A stretch of 64,000 bases of DNA from Rhytidiadelphus loreus (Eukaryota > Streptophyta > Bryopsida > Hypnales > Hylocomiaceae). The translations under genes were made by a program, and so were the position numbers. The notes beneath the pieces were generated by a model, which was not told the origin of the DNA, did not search any database, and saw nothing but the letters and a program-made list of their open reading frames with translations. The DNA lies in NCBI GenBank assembly GCA_947034895.1, contig OX344762.1, positions 34,018,760 through 34,082,759 of the forward strand. The letters run 5' to 3'. Below are positions 25,170 to 35,406 of this stretch, one piece after another; within the stretch, counting starts at the first letter, position 1; each line of letters starts with the position of its first letter.

Positions 25170-25352
25170 ACAAGGACAGAGTCTGCTGATAAAGATTAGA
25201 GGAAATGCAATAGTAGGTAGCAAAATCGCAGTACATAATTTTTGAATCTGGAATATTGGGCCGTCTTTCGTAACAGTGCAATGGTATGGTGTGGTAACAG
25301 GCTGATGCGGAGCTGGACGCTATAAGGCAACGCCGGATACAGGAGCTCATGG
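24781..25352 (+). pseudogene. PDCD5: Captured 5' portion of PDCD5
   Basis: After an acceptor (GTGGTAACAG, 25291-25300) the 52-nt exon 25301-25352 reads ADAELDAIRQRRIQELM, followed by a donor GTACGT. Plant PDCD5 begins almost identically (MADxELEAIRQRRMQELM, from memory). The missing Met could come from ATG 24781-24783, which abuts a GT donor inside the left terminal repeat; splicing 24783 to 25301 would rebuild the PDCD5 N-terminus. No later PDCD5 exons are seen, so this is a transposon-carried fragment. PDCD5 is a small conserved nuclear/cytoplasmic protein; the fragment alone would have no known role. The exon match is strong; the ATG pairing is inference. Confidence 0.65.
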
Positions 25353-25737
25353 GTACGTCCTACAATCTTTGTTGCTAATCTCAATCTCGCTCCTTTCTCT
25401 TGTATTGTAGTTTCTTTTGCAAATGCCTTTTAGAGCGGGTAAAATGTAACATGTCTAGTTTGTGGTGGGTTTATAATGTTGGTCTATAATGTTCAAATTC
25501 CATGGAAAGAATGGAAGATGGAGATATTGAGGTCCATTGGGCAAATGATATGGTTTCCAAGGTTTGTGGTTGTTTCTTCTTTCCCTTTCTTTTTACATGT
25601 CCTTTCATCTAATTCAATGTTTTTGTAGTACAAATTTGCTAATACTATGAATTTTGTGAACAGCAAACAAGCACCAATTTATATGGTATAATTTAAATCA
25701 ATCAAGTATTTGCTCTTGAAGAAGGTTGGAACCAAGC

Positions 25738-27422
25738 ATGGCCAATCGAAATTCGGTCCCATCAAGAGCTGACTTCGTTGACTATGTCAACACAATGTTA
25801 CGTGAAGGGATTCCTTTCAAACAGGTTGGAGAGTCTTTAAACATCTCCGATTCAAGACAGTTGAAGAGGATGATGTCAAAGGCTTTAGGATACAAGTTTC
25901 GAGTTTATCACCAATTCACAAATCCAGAGATGTCCAACACCATTGAGAGTGCCCTTCCCATCAGAGAGCATGGGGCAAATTGGGGCATTCGACATGTGCG
26001 TGCAGCTTTAGCTCGTTTACAGATTAGGGCACCAAGGCGCACAGTAGCACGAGCCTTGCAAACCATATTAGGTATAGAATTCAATTATGTATTTTATTTA
26101 ATGGCAATCATTGTTTTACTTTGACCATGACTAGTGTTAATTTAATAATTTCAAGTTTTTTTTCCTTTGGGGACAGAGGCTCACTACAATAGACGGAGGC
26201 GAGCATTGCCAATCGTTCGACGGCAATATAATGTGACCATTCCTATGGCCCTTTGGCACATTGATTGTAAGTTTTTTTTTTTTTTGAATTTGTTCTATTA
26301 TTTTCATGATATTGATTAAGCCTTAAGTAATAACATGTCTCAATTTTCTACATTGTTGTAATATTTAACTTATTTAATTTTTTTTGGTCTTTTTTTTTGT
26401 AGCATACGACAAATTGACCATGTTTGGGATACGTATACATGGATGCATTGATGGAGCTTCGCATTATGTGCTCTATGCTAGAGTGGCATCAAACAAGAGC
26501 CAAGAAACTCTTTTCGAGCCGTTTTCTGAAGCCGTTCGAAAATTTGGTTGCCCTCCTCTTCGGGTGAGATCTGACTTCGCATCTGAGCATGCCTTAATTC
26601 GCAGATACATGCTAGAAGTACGCTCTGAGACCCGGAACCCATTCCTTGTTGGTTCATCTGTACACAATCAACGGATCGAGCATTGGTGGAGATTACTATG
26701 GGAGAAAGTAATTTGGTTTCAGAAGAATGCAATTGAGGAGATGGTTCAACAAGGTCACTTCATACCTGATGATCCATATCAAAGAGCTTCCTTCCAATCC
26801 GTCTACATTCCTATTTTGCAAGAAATTGTGAATGAATGGATTGGTGTTTGGAACCTCCATCGAGTACGACTCATCAATGGACAAGGAAGATTCCGTCCCT
26901 CCCATGTACCAGCAAGATATTTCAGGGAATATGAGCGTCTTCAGGGGTGAGTTGAAAAATTCACAGTTGAAGATTTCAGTCGAATTTTTTGTCATTGAGC
27001 ACCCTCATGTGCTTGTCATTAATGCTTTGCCTTTGAATTGCATTTTGACTTGTTTCAATAGGTGGACATCACATATTGAAGACATGAATGCCCAAGATGA
27101 TGAACGACACATTGGTACCCAAGATTTGGGCCCACATGGTTTACGAACTTGGGTAGCTCGCAGAAATGCACCAGATGCCACTTTGTTTGACATTCCAAAT
27201 TTGCCAGCACATCTATTAGCACTTCGAGATGCAGCTTACAGCATAGGCAAGGTTGGAAAGGATGTTCTAGAATGCTTTCATTTACACTACTTTATGACCC
27301 ACTACTGTTATCTCTCTCTAGATACTGGCACTGCTATAGGTCAACTTCTCCCATTACAACATTCTGCTCAAAGCCTACAAGCCTTTCATATATTGGTCAC
27401 AACACTTGATAGGCTTTCATAG
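25738..27422 (+). CDS. Integrase-core DDE transposase, four exons, 442 aa
   Basis: Exons 25738-26071, 26177-26266, 26403-26946 and 27062-27422 join in frame (1,329 nt including stop) with GT-AG borders. Residues 1-110 hold helix-turn-helix-like segments (LREGIPFKQVGESLNIS; IRAPRRTVARALQ). The basic HYNRRRRALP linker leads into the catalytic core: WHID (Asp141), RIHGCIDG, VRSDFASEH (Asp199) and NQRIEHWW (Glu234), with 34 residues between the last two. All three DDE positions are present. The core resembles the integrase-catalytic proteins common in fish, cnidarian and fungal genomes. The start is the first ATG in frame, 12 nt after an in-frame TTG. It should excise and insert the element by acting on the 1.09-kb ends. 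The gene looks intact, with no stop or shift. Confidence 0.88.
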
Positions 27423-30156
27423 GCTCATTGAGAAATCATCAGGCTGCCTTGCAGGAGTGTCAACGAAAATTCAATGTAAACTGTGAGCCCTTAAGCTAAA
27501 CAGGACAATATAGCCTTTTGCTATACTTAGTTTGGCTGGCCCTGCAAACGAAGTTGTTGCTCTCTATTTCTTGCTTCTTGCATCCGAAGTTGATGTTCCC
27601 TGCTGTTTGCTTCTTTCAATCAAGCTATATTTGAAGTTGCTGCTCACGGAGCTGTTGTTTCCGAAGCTTGCATTAGAAGTTGTTGCTCACGATTCCTGGT
27701 TTCTTACATTCACATTTGCTGTTTTCTTCTACTAGCTTTGTGCATCATAGCCCTATATCGTTGTTGCTCATTTAATCCAATGCAAGACTTTCAGCCTGAT
27801 GATATTCAGATCTGTTTAAATGACCCTCAAAATCATACCGAGGGCCTTTCCCAGTCGATGAATTTTGAATGCCCTGTGCTCTTGGCGCATTCAGACCTCC
27901 ATCACCTTGCTGAGGCATCTTATGCATCTGATGAGGTCCTGGCAGGCCTTTTGGATTAACCCATTAACGACCGTTCGACCACTTTTGGGTTGTTTGAGGA
28001 CTTTTTGTCTCCTACAATTTGTAGAACATTTGATCTCAAAAAATTTACAGAAGAACGCATTTAGAGTGTCTTCATTCACTTTTAACAAAATCAATTTAAA
28101 GAGAATGCGTGTCAAAATGAGTGAGTTGTGCTTGGCCAAACTCGAAATGGTCCAATCTTTCATATTGAAATTTTCAATGTAAAATGCATATTTTATGGAA
28201 AGGACAATTATGCTTGTGTTTGAAAGAATAAGTTGAAAGGTTTTGGTCAATTTTCGGACAATATACTCAAATCTATGCCCAATTGTAACAAACCTTGATT
28301 ATCACTAGTGCCAAAGGGTGTTTATGACACATCAATGTTTGAAAAGTAATTACAAAGACATGAACAGTTGGATCACTTTCATTTTTTGTGTGGTTCAAGG
28401 ACTCAACCCATGGAATTCATTTATTCAATCCGATTTAGGATTACATCTTTTGAAAGGGCAAAAATTGCTTAAGTGGTTGGAAATGGATCAGCTCCCATAG
28501 TATAATATAAGACAGTGTTGATTAGACTAATTGTCTTTTCCATGCTAAAATAGATTATTTGTTACACAAATTTGAAAAGACTAGTATCTCTGAAACTCAA
28601 TTAAAAAAGACTACTCTACACAAGGATCAAATAAGTACTTTTTGAAGTTCTTAAAGAATTGTAAGTAAAATGATTGAAAGGTTGTAAAATTTTTTCTTCC
28701 ATATTATCTTATTTTTGAAAATTTTCAAAATTATATTCCAAAATGATCTTCAATGAAAAGTTATGGATAATCTTGATTTGGGGGCAATTAGAGCATTTTC
28801 TTGAAAAAATAAATTTTAGGGCTCAATTATATATGAAATTTTTACAATTTAAAAAAAAATTGTTTGACAAGTTTAATTTCCCTTTCTAAATCAATCTCAC
28901 TATTGAAATTATAAAGTTCCAAACCCATTTTAGAGCTATTAACAATTTAGTTTCTCTTTTAATCTTGAACCTACTTCTACTTAACAATTTTTTACATAAT
29001 AAAAATCAAGTGTTTTTAAAAAAAAATTTATAGACTTTCAACTCAATTCTTCAATAAAAAAAATCAAAATCAAAGTTTGTAGTGCAAATTTTGTTTCACA
29101 AATGGCAATTAAAAGTCATCTAAAATTGCACGTCAACATTCAAAATTATTCTTTAACTCTCATCAAACCACCTCAATCCACTTTGTAGTTTCTATTTTCC
29201 TTTTCATGTGGATGTCAAGTTGAATACAAAAAAATAAAAGTGGGTTGAGGTGAGTTGAGGTGGACCTCAACCCACTTCAATGCACTTTGTAGTTCCTATT
29301 TTAGTTTTTTGGTTGATGTACAAAACTTTTATATTTTTTTCTAGTAGAAAAACAAATTTTCAATTTATTTTGTTATTTTTCAGTAATTTTGACGAAAAAA
29401 TAAAATTACTGTGCTTTTTTTAAGTTAAAGGTGGAAATAAAATTATATCAATTACAAAATATATTAGAATAATCTATAAATTTCAACTTTAATAAAGAGT
29501 GGAATGGAAAATATAATTTTATAATGTAAATCCAAAGTTCATTAAAACTTGTAAATTCAAAGTTGTAATCAAGGTTGACTAAGGCGCATCCACTTGAAGT
29601 AGGGTTAATTTCAATAGAAGGATGGTTTTCACAAGACATCTTAAACTGCTTTAGAATGCTCGAATTGCATAGAAAAACAAGATTCTCTATATTTTTTAGT
29701 TATACAATTCAAATAGAAAGAATTGAATCATCTCATGTACATGAAGACAAAATACTTATAAAATACTTTTCTCTTATTTATTGTAATAAACTTTTGGTTT
29801 ATTGTAAAACAACATTTGCTTTCAAGCACCATTTGAAATAAAATTACTTTCTATATAATTCTATGAAGAACTAATGTATTTTTCTATCTTCACAAAAGAA
29901 CTTAAAATCACAATATACAGCTAAGACCTACCCAAAATCTATTTTATCCTACTTGCTACTACTTTGATAATATGAACAGGACCATATTCTTGATCTTGAT
30001 CTTTGAGGCACGATAGCAACTGCATGCAGTGTCCACCAAGAGGCACGATAGCTTGCTTGGTCTAGAAGCCATGGGCATGGCGTAGATTTACGAGAAGTGA
30101 TGGAACTGCTTGTTTAGGTTTCGGAAAAGTGAGAATTGGCTCTGCTCACTTCTGTG
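27423..30156. other. AT-rich spacer inside the transposon, no clear gene
   Basis: 27.53-27.72 kb contains irregular repeats of GAAGTTGTTGCTC. A coding-like frame at 27738-27959 includes PDDIQICLNDPQNH but has no recognised family. From 28.0 to 29.95 kb the sequence is very AT-rich with only short frames. It contains GTGGGTTGAGGTGAGTTGAGG near 29242 with an imperfect copy of the block CACTTTGTAGTT repeated at 29180 and 29283. Confidence 0.4.
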
Positions 30157-30531
30157 CTATGCTTCTTCGAATTCTAGTTGATTGGATTGATAGAGATGTA
30201 CACTTCGACAACAATTCTTCCAACAGTCTTGGATCTTTAGGTAGTGCTGCCCAACAAGAATCAAGTCACTTTGAGGTGAGTAATACAATGTTGATTCCCC
30301 ACACAACCAATGCCCAATGCATGCATCTTCCCAATCGATTAGCAACGCTTCCCATGTCATTCCATCTAACGCAGCTTGAATCCCGCAGATAACTCCACCA
30401 TTTGCCACTTTGATGCGATGACAAGGGATAATACAACACCCCAGAGTAGTGATCGTCCCTGCCAGGTAAATCAAGCAATCCACATCATTCCATGATTGAC
30501 TCGAGTATGAAACAAGATAAAAAAAATTCAA
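30157..30531 (-). pseudogene. Fragment resembling an O6-alkylguanine-DNA alkyltransferase C-terminus
   Basis: A 124-codon - strand frame contains IIPCHRIKVANGGVICG followed by about 20 residues and WEALLIDWE. PCHR preceded by hydrophobic residues and followed by Gly-rich and KxWLLxHE-like segments is the signature of the MGMT/Ada alkyltransferase family. The similarity is confined to about 45 residues; the upstream part is missing, and the remainder does not fit. It may be a captured host gene fragment or coincidence. No intron borders were resolved. Confidence 0.25.
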
Positions 30532-30641
30532 AATAGAGCTAAGGTTTTATTAAATGTAAGGGCACTTGGTGAAATTTGTTAAGTACTGAATTCAACAAGG
30601 TGTTCAAACATTTGATTCTATGCAATGTGTTACATTGTTAG

Positions 30642-31733
30642 ATGGATAACAACATCGAACCTCCAACAGCTGCACAAATCACAACACCTATAAGGATGAC
30701 AACATTTCCAAGATCCATTGGAGATAGGGTTGGAGACTTTTCTTACCAGCCCAAGGTTGGAACCCGTCGACGCCTAGGCTCATCTTCTAGTGGTTCCTCT
30801 TCAAGCAGCTCTTCTACATTACAAGCAGTGGTTGCCGGTTCACCACAGTGTATGGCTGCTCCTCCACCACAAGCAATGGCAACTCTTCCTCAAGCACTTG
30901 TGAAGTTCATCACTCGTACATTCTTATTGTTTCCTGAAGGTACACGTTGGTCACCAAATGGAGTGCCAACAATTACTCATTGGCCAACAAATCCAGAGTC
31001 TGTAGTGGTCTCTCTACCAGAGACCAAAAGGTGGGCAGGAGTGAACTATCCTATTGCATTTCCCCAGGATAGTGTCGAATGGCATGTTGCAGAGGTATTC
31101 GGAAGGCTGCCCCAATACCAAAATATACAATCTCCATATCCGCATGTCACAGGCACTTTTTTCAAACGAACAAGAAAAAGAAAAGGAGTAGGACAGGATA
31201 GAGCCTACAAATTGGAGATATACACTCAAGATGCAGGTGGTCTTTACGGGAAGTTGAGTGCAAACACAGTTGTTTTGTACTTACCAACTGGTTCACTCCA
31301 AGCTCCAGCTAGCTTAGTCCCTCCTTCAACTGCCGCAGTCCATACTTCACCTGGCTCACTCCATGCTCCAGTTGGCTTAGTCCCTCCAAGTTCAACTGCC
31401 ACAGTCTTGACTTCAGCTGGCTCACTCGTACCTTCAACTGACTCAACAACTCTAAGGAACACTTCATCTTCATTGCATGAACAATGGTCACCATTGGCCC
31501 CTTCATCATCATCTCGACAAATTCTTGTGGAAGATATACACGAAGAAGATTTGACAAATTTAGAGAAATTAGCTATGTCTTGGAAAAGAGCCCACATAGC
31601 ATATTACGAAGCCATGGACTTCAAGGAAAAAGTGAACAGACAAGAAGGAACATCAAGTGCCTCATCAACATTCTGGGCAACATTTGAGGACTTTTACGAA
31701 GAGGTAGTGAACAATCCAAACGGTGACTCATAA
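30642..31733 (+). CDS. Ser/Pro-rich transposon protein, 363 aa
   Basis: A single long frame starts at ATG 30642. Residues 46-60 are almost pure Ser/Gly. Residues 80-210 look folded (FLLFPEGTRWSPNG, EWHVAEVFGRLPQYQ, KLEIYTQDAGGLYGKLS). Residues 217-300 repeat TSPGSLHAPVGLVPPS-like Pro/Ser units. The acidic, helical tail ends FYEEVVNNPNGDS before TAA at 31731-31733. The same frame continues with no other stop through 31734-31748 into the HECT-like protein at 31749, so the two may once have been, or still be, one polypeptide. I do not recognise the folded part. In animal relatives, HECT-type transposon proteins also carry N-terminal regions of unknown fold (memory, not checked). Confidence 0.7.
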   Translation: MDNNIEPPTAAQITTPIRMTTFPRSIGDRVGDFSYQPKVGTRRRLGSSSSGSSSSSSSTLQAVVAGSPQCMAAPPPQAMATLPQALVKFITRTFLLFPEGTRWSPNGVPTITHWPTNPESVVVSLPETKRWAGVNYPIAFPQDSVEWHVAEVFGRLPQYQNIQSPYPHVTGTFFKRTRKRKGVGQDRAYKLEIYTQDAGGLYGKLSANTVVLYLPTGSLQAPASLVPPSTAAVHTSPGSLHAPVGLVPPSSTATVLTSAGSLVPSTDSTTLRNTSSSLHEQWSPLAPSSSSRQILVEDIHEEDLTNLEKLAMSWKRAHIAYYEAMDFKEKVNRQEGTSSASSTFWATFEDFYEEVVNNPNGDS

Positions 31734-31748
31734 TTTCTTAGTGTTTGT

Positions 31749-33492
31749 ATGGGTCTTATGGAAAGGAAAAAGCTACGAAGAGGGATTTCAATCTCGGAAT
31801 CCAGCCTTTCTAAGATTTTACAACACCAATCCATGTCTATGTACAATGAAACAGACTTCAAGATTGAATTTGAACTCCATGCAAGACGGTTTTGGAAGCA
31901 GTGGGATGAATTAGATGGGGCGGTTCAACTTTGCTTACCAGGCTTGGAGAGAGACCTTGCAAGAGCATTCGTTGAAATTCATGGAGGTCCAAACTACATG
32001 CAAAGTGAACAGCCATGTAATGCAGATGTGAAGAAGTTTTTGGAAAACGATGCATTTTTTGCATTCACCATTCAACAAATTAGACGAATGTGTCATCATT
32101 CAGTTGAAGACATTGAGGAAGAGAAGGACCTCCTCAATAAGAGAGAAGACATGGAGAAGGCCCTCGTAGCATACCAACGTCTTTATCTATCATCAGAAAT
32201 CTTTCATGAGATTCAAGCAACTTTGGGTAGCATTCCATCAACAGTGATCCAGGTAAATTCTACACCCTGAATTCTTGCATTTTCCTCTTGACACCCTAAT
32301 AGAAGAGTCACATGTCAATTATGGATAAATGACCACCTTGGTATGGGATGTACAGGTGACACAAGGTAAAGAACTACAAGCCTTTACAAGACATTGGGAG
32401 AGTATATCGTGTACGAGTGAATATTTTTACAAGGCAATAGTGGAATCATTTCATACCTTGGGATTTGAAGAGACTGCAGCAATTGACATGTCGGGGATAA
32501 CAAATTGTTGGCTGAGTAATACTTGGAAGCAATTTTGGGCCAGCTCATTCAACTACAACACTATTTTTGAGTACCCAAATGACATGACAGGGAAAATTTT
32601 GCATCCAAAGGCAGATAGTGCAATCGTGAGACCAGATCTACAACTTCCCGTAGCTGAGATGGTTGGACATTTGATGTATCTCATGACACTCCTTGATATC
32701 CAAGTGACACGACACTTTTCATTTGCCACTCTTCTCTTGCTCTGCAACCAAGTTCCTTCCGCTACAGATTTATCTTCAGGTGTTGATCCAGCTACTCGTG
32801 CAGCCTTGGAGAGAGACTTCCGCCTTGGTTGGGGAGCGACATGGTCATTGTTGGTTCCCATGAGAACCAGCTTTCAATTTGCAACCGATCTGGTCACAGA
32901 GTTGGCCAACAACCAACTTGGGGATCAACTTGGATGGACATTCAAAAATTTCAGATTGCAAGAGGGCATATGGAAGGAACAAGTAGAAGCCAAAATTGGT
33001 GCGATTATCTACAGCCACTTGTTCAGTGGCAAGTTTGAGATTGGAAAAGCAATGCGAAGGGGTTTTTACCTTGGCATAGCCACTTCAAAGACCTCCAATG
33101 TGAAGAAAGAAAGTATGACGGCAGCCTTGGACAACCTAACAGCAGAGAGTCTTCATGTTATGTTCAGTGGACAGAATGCCATGGAAGCTGATGAATTTAT
33201 CAAGAAATGTGTTTTCACAAACAAAGTCCCTCAGCACGTAAGAGACATGTTTAAGACATGTGTCCACCGAATGACCTACGGAGAGAGATCAAGACTTGCA
33301 ATATTCATCACTGGGAATGAGTACTTTGGAGGGAAGATTGTGACTGTGGATTTTGTGGATAGGAATGACGATCCCCTTATCACAGCATCCACATGTTTTG
33401 AGAAACTGAACTTACCTCATTACAAAGATGTGGACACCATGTACCGCAAGATCTGCTACAGCACGATGGACAGGTCATTTGGGAACATGTGA
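31749..33492 (+). CDS. HECT E3 ubiquitin ligase-like transposon protein, 546 aa
   Basis: Exons 31749-32252 and 32356-33492 are joined by a 103-nt GT-AG intron in phase 0. Residues 1-168 are mostly helical, with a Glu/Lys-rich stretch (EDIEEEKDLLNKREDMEKAL). The last 100 residues match a HECT C-lobe: RSRLAIFITGNEYFGGKI, VDFVDRNDDPLITASTCF, LNLPHYKD, then a final FGNM. The Cys codon at 33394-33396 is in the position of the catalytic thioester cysteine, and the hydrophobic Phe-Gly end fits functional HECT enzymes. The N-lobe is divergent. Family knowledge: HECT proteins take ubiquitin from E2 onto this Cys and pass it to substrates. Resemblance to G2E3-like proteins that are multiplied in fish genomes suggests a transposon-borne ligase lineage. 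Role in transposition is unknown. Confidence 0.75.
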
Positions 33493-34313
33493 AGATTGAG
33501 CTCGAAGAGGAGAAGCTATTTCTTAGCTTTGTGAGCTTAGTGTAGTATCCTAAAAACTTAGGAGCTGTACTTCTCCGTGATTACACTTTTACACTGCTCC
33601 TTTTGGAATGCGAAGAGCCTGCTCCTTCTGGTATGCGAAGAGAATTTCTTGGGGAATTATATTTTTGGATTCATGCTCCTTTGCTGCATTTTGGATTCGT
33701 GCTCTCCTCCATTTCATGGGTTGCGATGCCTACATTTTGCACAAAGTTGAGCAATTAAGATAAAAATAAAGCTGGCAAAGAACAATCTAGCAAAGAATGC
33801 ATCTTAATGACAGCAAGTCCTCTTGACAATATTAATTCGAGAATAGATTCATCAGAAACTCTGACTCTGTATAATTCAAAATCGAAATTCCTCTCACCTA
33901 ATCACTTGACTATGACTGCAGCACTCAATGATCTACGAATTTCATCTTAATTTTCCACATATCCTGCTTCAGTTCCTCTTCTCACCCTCACCAGAAAAAG
34001 AAAGAAGCAAGAAAGATTCCAAAAGTCTTCCTAAAACTCTACTTCAAACCCTAAATGTCTTCCGATTGCATCCACGGATCTTCTACTCACCTTCTACTGA
34101 TTCGAACATGAAGTGGATCGCTTGGATGTGGTTAGCGCCAACGTCAGTTAACTTGAGCTCAGAACTTGAAATTATAAAGGGCAATCTCGCCGGAGTGCTG
34201 GCCAAACGTGAATGGAAAGCATCGCAAACAGAATCCCGAGCACAGCTGCAAAAGGAAACCGCTCAGAACAAAAGAAGACGAGCAATGGCGAGAGCAGCGT
34301 GAACACAGCCGGC
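33493..34313. other. Spacer with an exon-like block on the - strand
   Basis: Just inside the right repeat, reading inward on the - strand, an acceptor-like TTTTGCAG is followed by about 165 nt of open frame (ISSSELKLTDVGANHIQAIHF in the middle, split here) and a good donor GTGAGTAG near 34089. It could be a second captured host exon or part of a leader. A + strand frame overlaps it (33928-34302). No family recognised. 33.6-33.8 kb has short GCTCCTTTTGG-type repeats. Confidence 0.3.
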
Positions 34314-35406
34314 GAGGTATCCTCTCAGATCGAATTGAAAAAAATCTGAAAACATAAAAAAGAAACTCAAACTGAGCAAGAAAGCAAGGAAGCTATCGAA
34401 CGCAGCTCTTCATAACACAACACACATCATCATCTAGCAGAAAACACTCTACATCCAATTCACGCGATTCCCAATTTCTCAAATCAAAAAAACAACTAAA
34501 ACCCTCATTTTCATATCGGTTCCAGCTCAAGCTCAACTTAAGTTCAGGAAAATTTTCCCTTCTTCAAGGAAAAGAGAAGAAAGAAAAAAGAGAATTAGTT
34601 CATAGTTTGCAGCAAAGTCCGGTCACAAACACCGCAAGGCACACTCCAAAGCTCTTAATAAAATTTCAAACTTGAAGAGAAAAAATGCGAGAATTGTACC
34701 ATCGCATCTGGCAAACTTCTAATGAGATTCAAACGGCTGGTTATTCAAACAGACGGGATTCTTGTTACTTGAAAACAGGAATCGATTCGTACGCTTCACA
34801 GCTCGAGGAGTGTGCGAAATGTGTACCTCGGAGCAGGGATGTCCTCCTCAAATATGGGCTTTCTGATCGAGGAGACTTTAGCTTCGCTTATCTCTGAGCT
34901 TCGTTTTTCGTCAGTAACAAAGCACCTCACCTCTCACAGCACTCTCCCAAGATTTTCCCGACCAATCTCACCGACTGTGTGTACAAATTCATGTGGCACC
35001 AAGTAGTCCTGAAGATCACAAACAGAACTCTCCCAAGTTGTCCAATCTCGCATTACCCTAAACCGTAGGCTTTTTCCACTCGCAAAAATTTACAGCTTTC
35101 AGCGGAAAACACAAACCCTACGAAACGGCTGTTTTGGACGATAAACAAAGCGTGACGCTGTCTGCCGCAGCTCCGTCGCATGCGTCGCATGGATGGATGA
35201 AAAAACATCGGGCAACTCAAAAAAAATTCCGATTAATTTGAGCGGCTATGGGAGCCACTTCGACTGTAGGTCACCCGCGCTTGAGGGCAGGTCACCCGCG
35301 CTTGAGGGCAGGTCACCCGCGCTTGAGGCCAGGTCACCCGCGCTTGGGCGTAGGCCACCTACGCTTGTTGAAGTATGACAGGGCTTGGCCTTTTTGGTAC
35401 ACCCTA
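34314..35406. repeat. Right terminal inverted repeat of the large transposon
   Basis: About 1,093 bp, inverted copy of 24078-25169. Five 21-bp subterminal units lie at 35263-35367. It ends GGTACACCCTA, followed by AACTAA, the right target duplication. Confidence 0.92.

Larger units (their letters stand above)
24078..35406. mobile_element. 11.3-kb DNA transposon encoding a DDE integrase-like transposase and a HECT-domain protein
   Basis: The element starts TAGGGTGTACC and ends GGTACACCCTA. The inverted terminal repeats are 1.09 kb and nearly identical, implying a recent insertion. The flanks are AACTGA (24072-24077) and AACTAA (35407-35412), a 6-bp target duplication with one change. A related unoccupied site, CAGGGTGAACTGACCCCCTC at 35731-35750, joins left-like and right-like flank exactly at AACTGA. 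Contents in order: left repeat, PDCD5 exon, transposase, AT-rich spacer with an alkyltransferase-like relic, Ser/Pro-rich frame, HECT-like gene, captured exon-like block, right repeat. From memory, integrase-core transposases of this type are widespread in fishes, cnidarians and basidiomycetes; the 6-bp duplication would suit the IS3EU-like group, but I cannot verify that. Confidence 0.9.
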
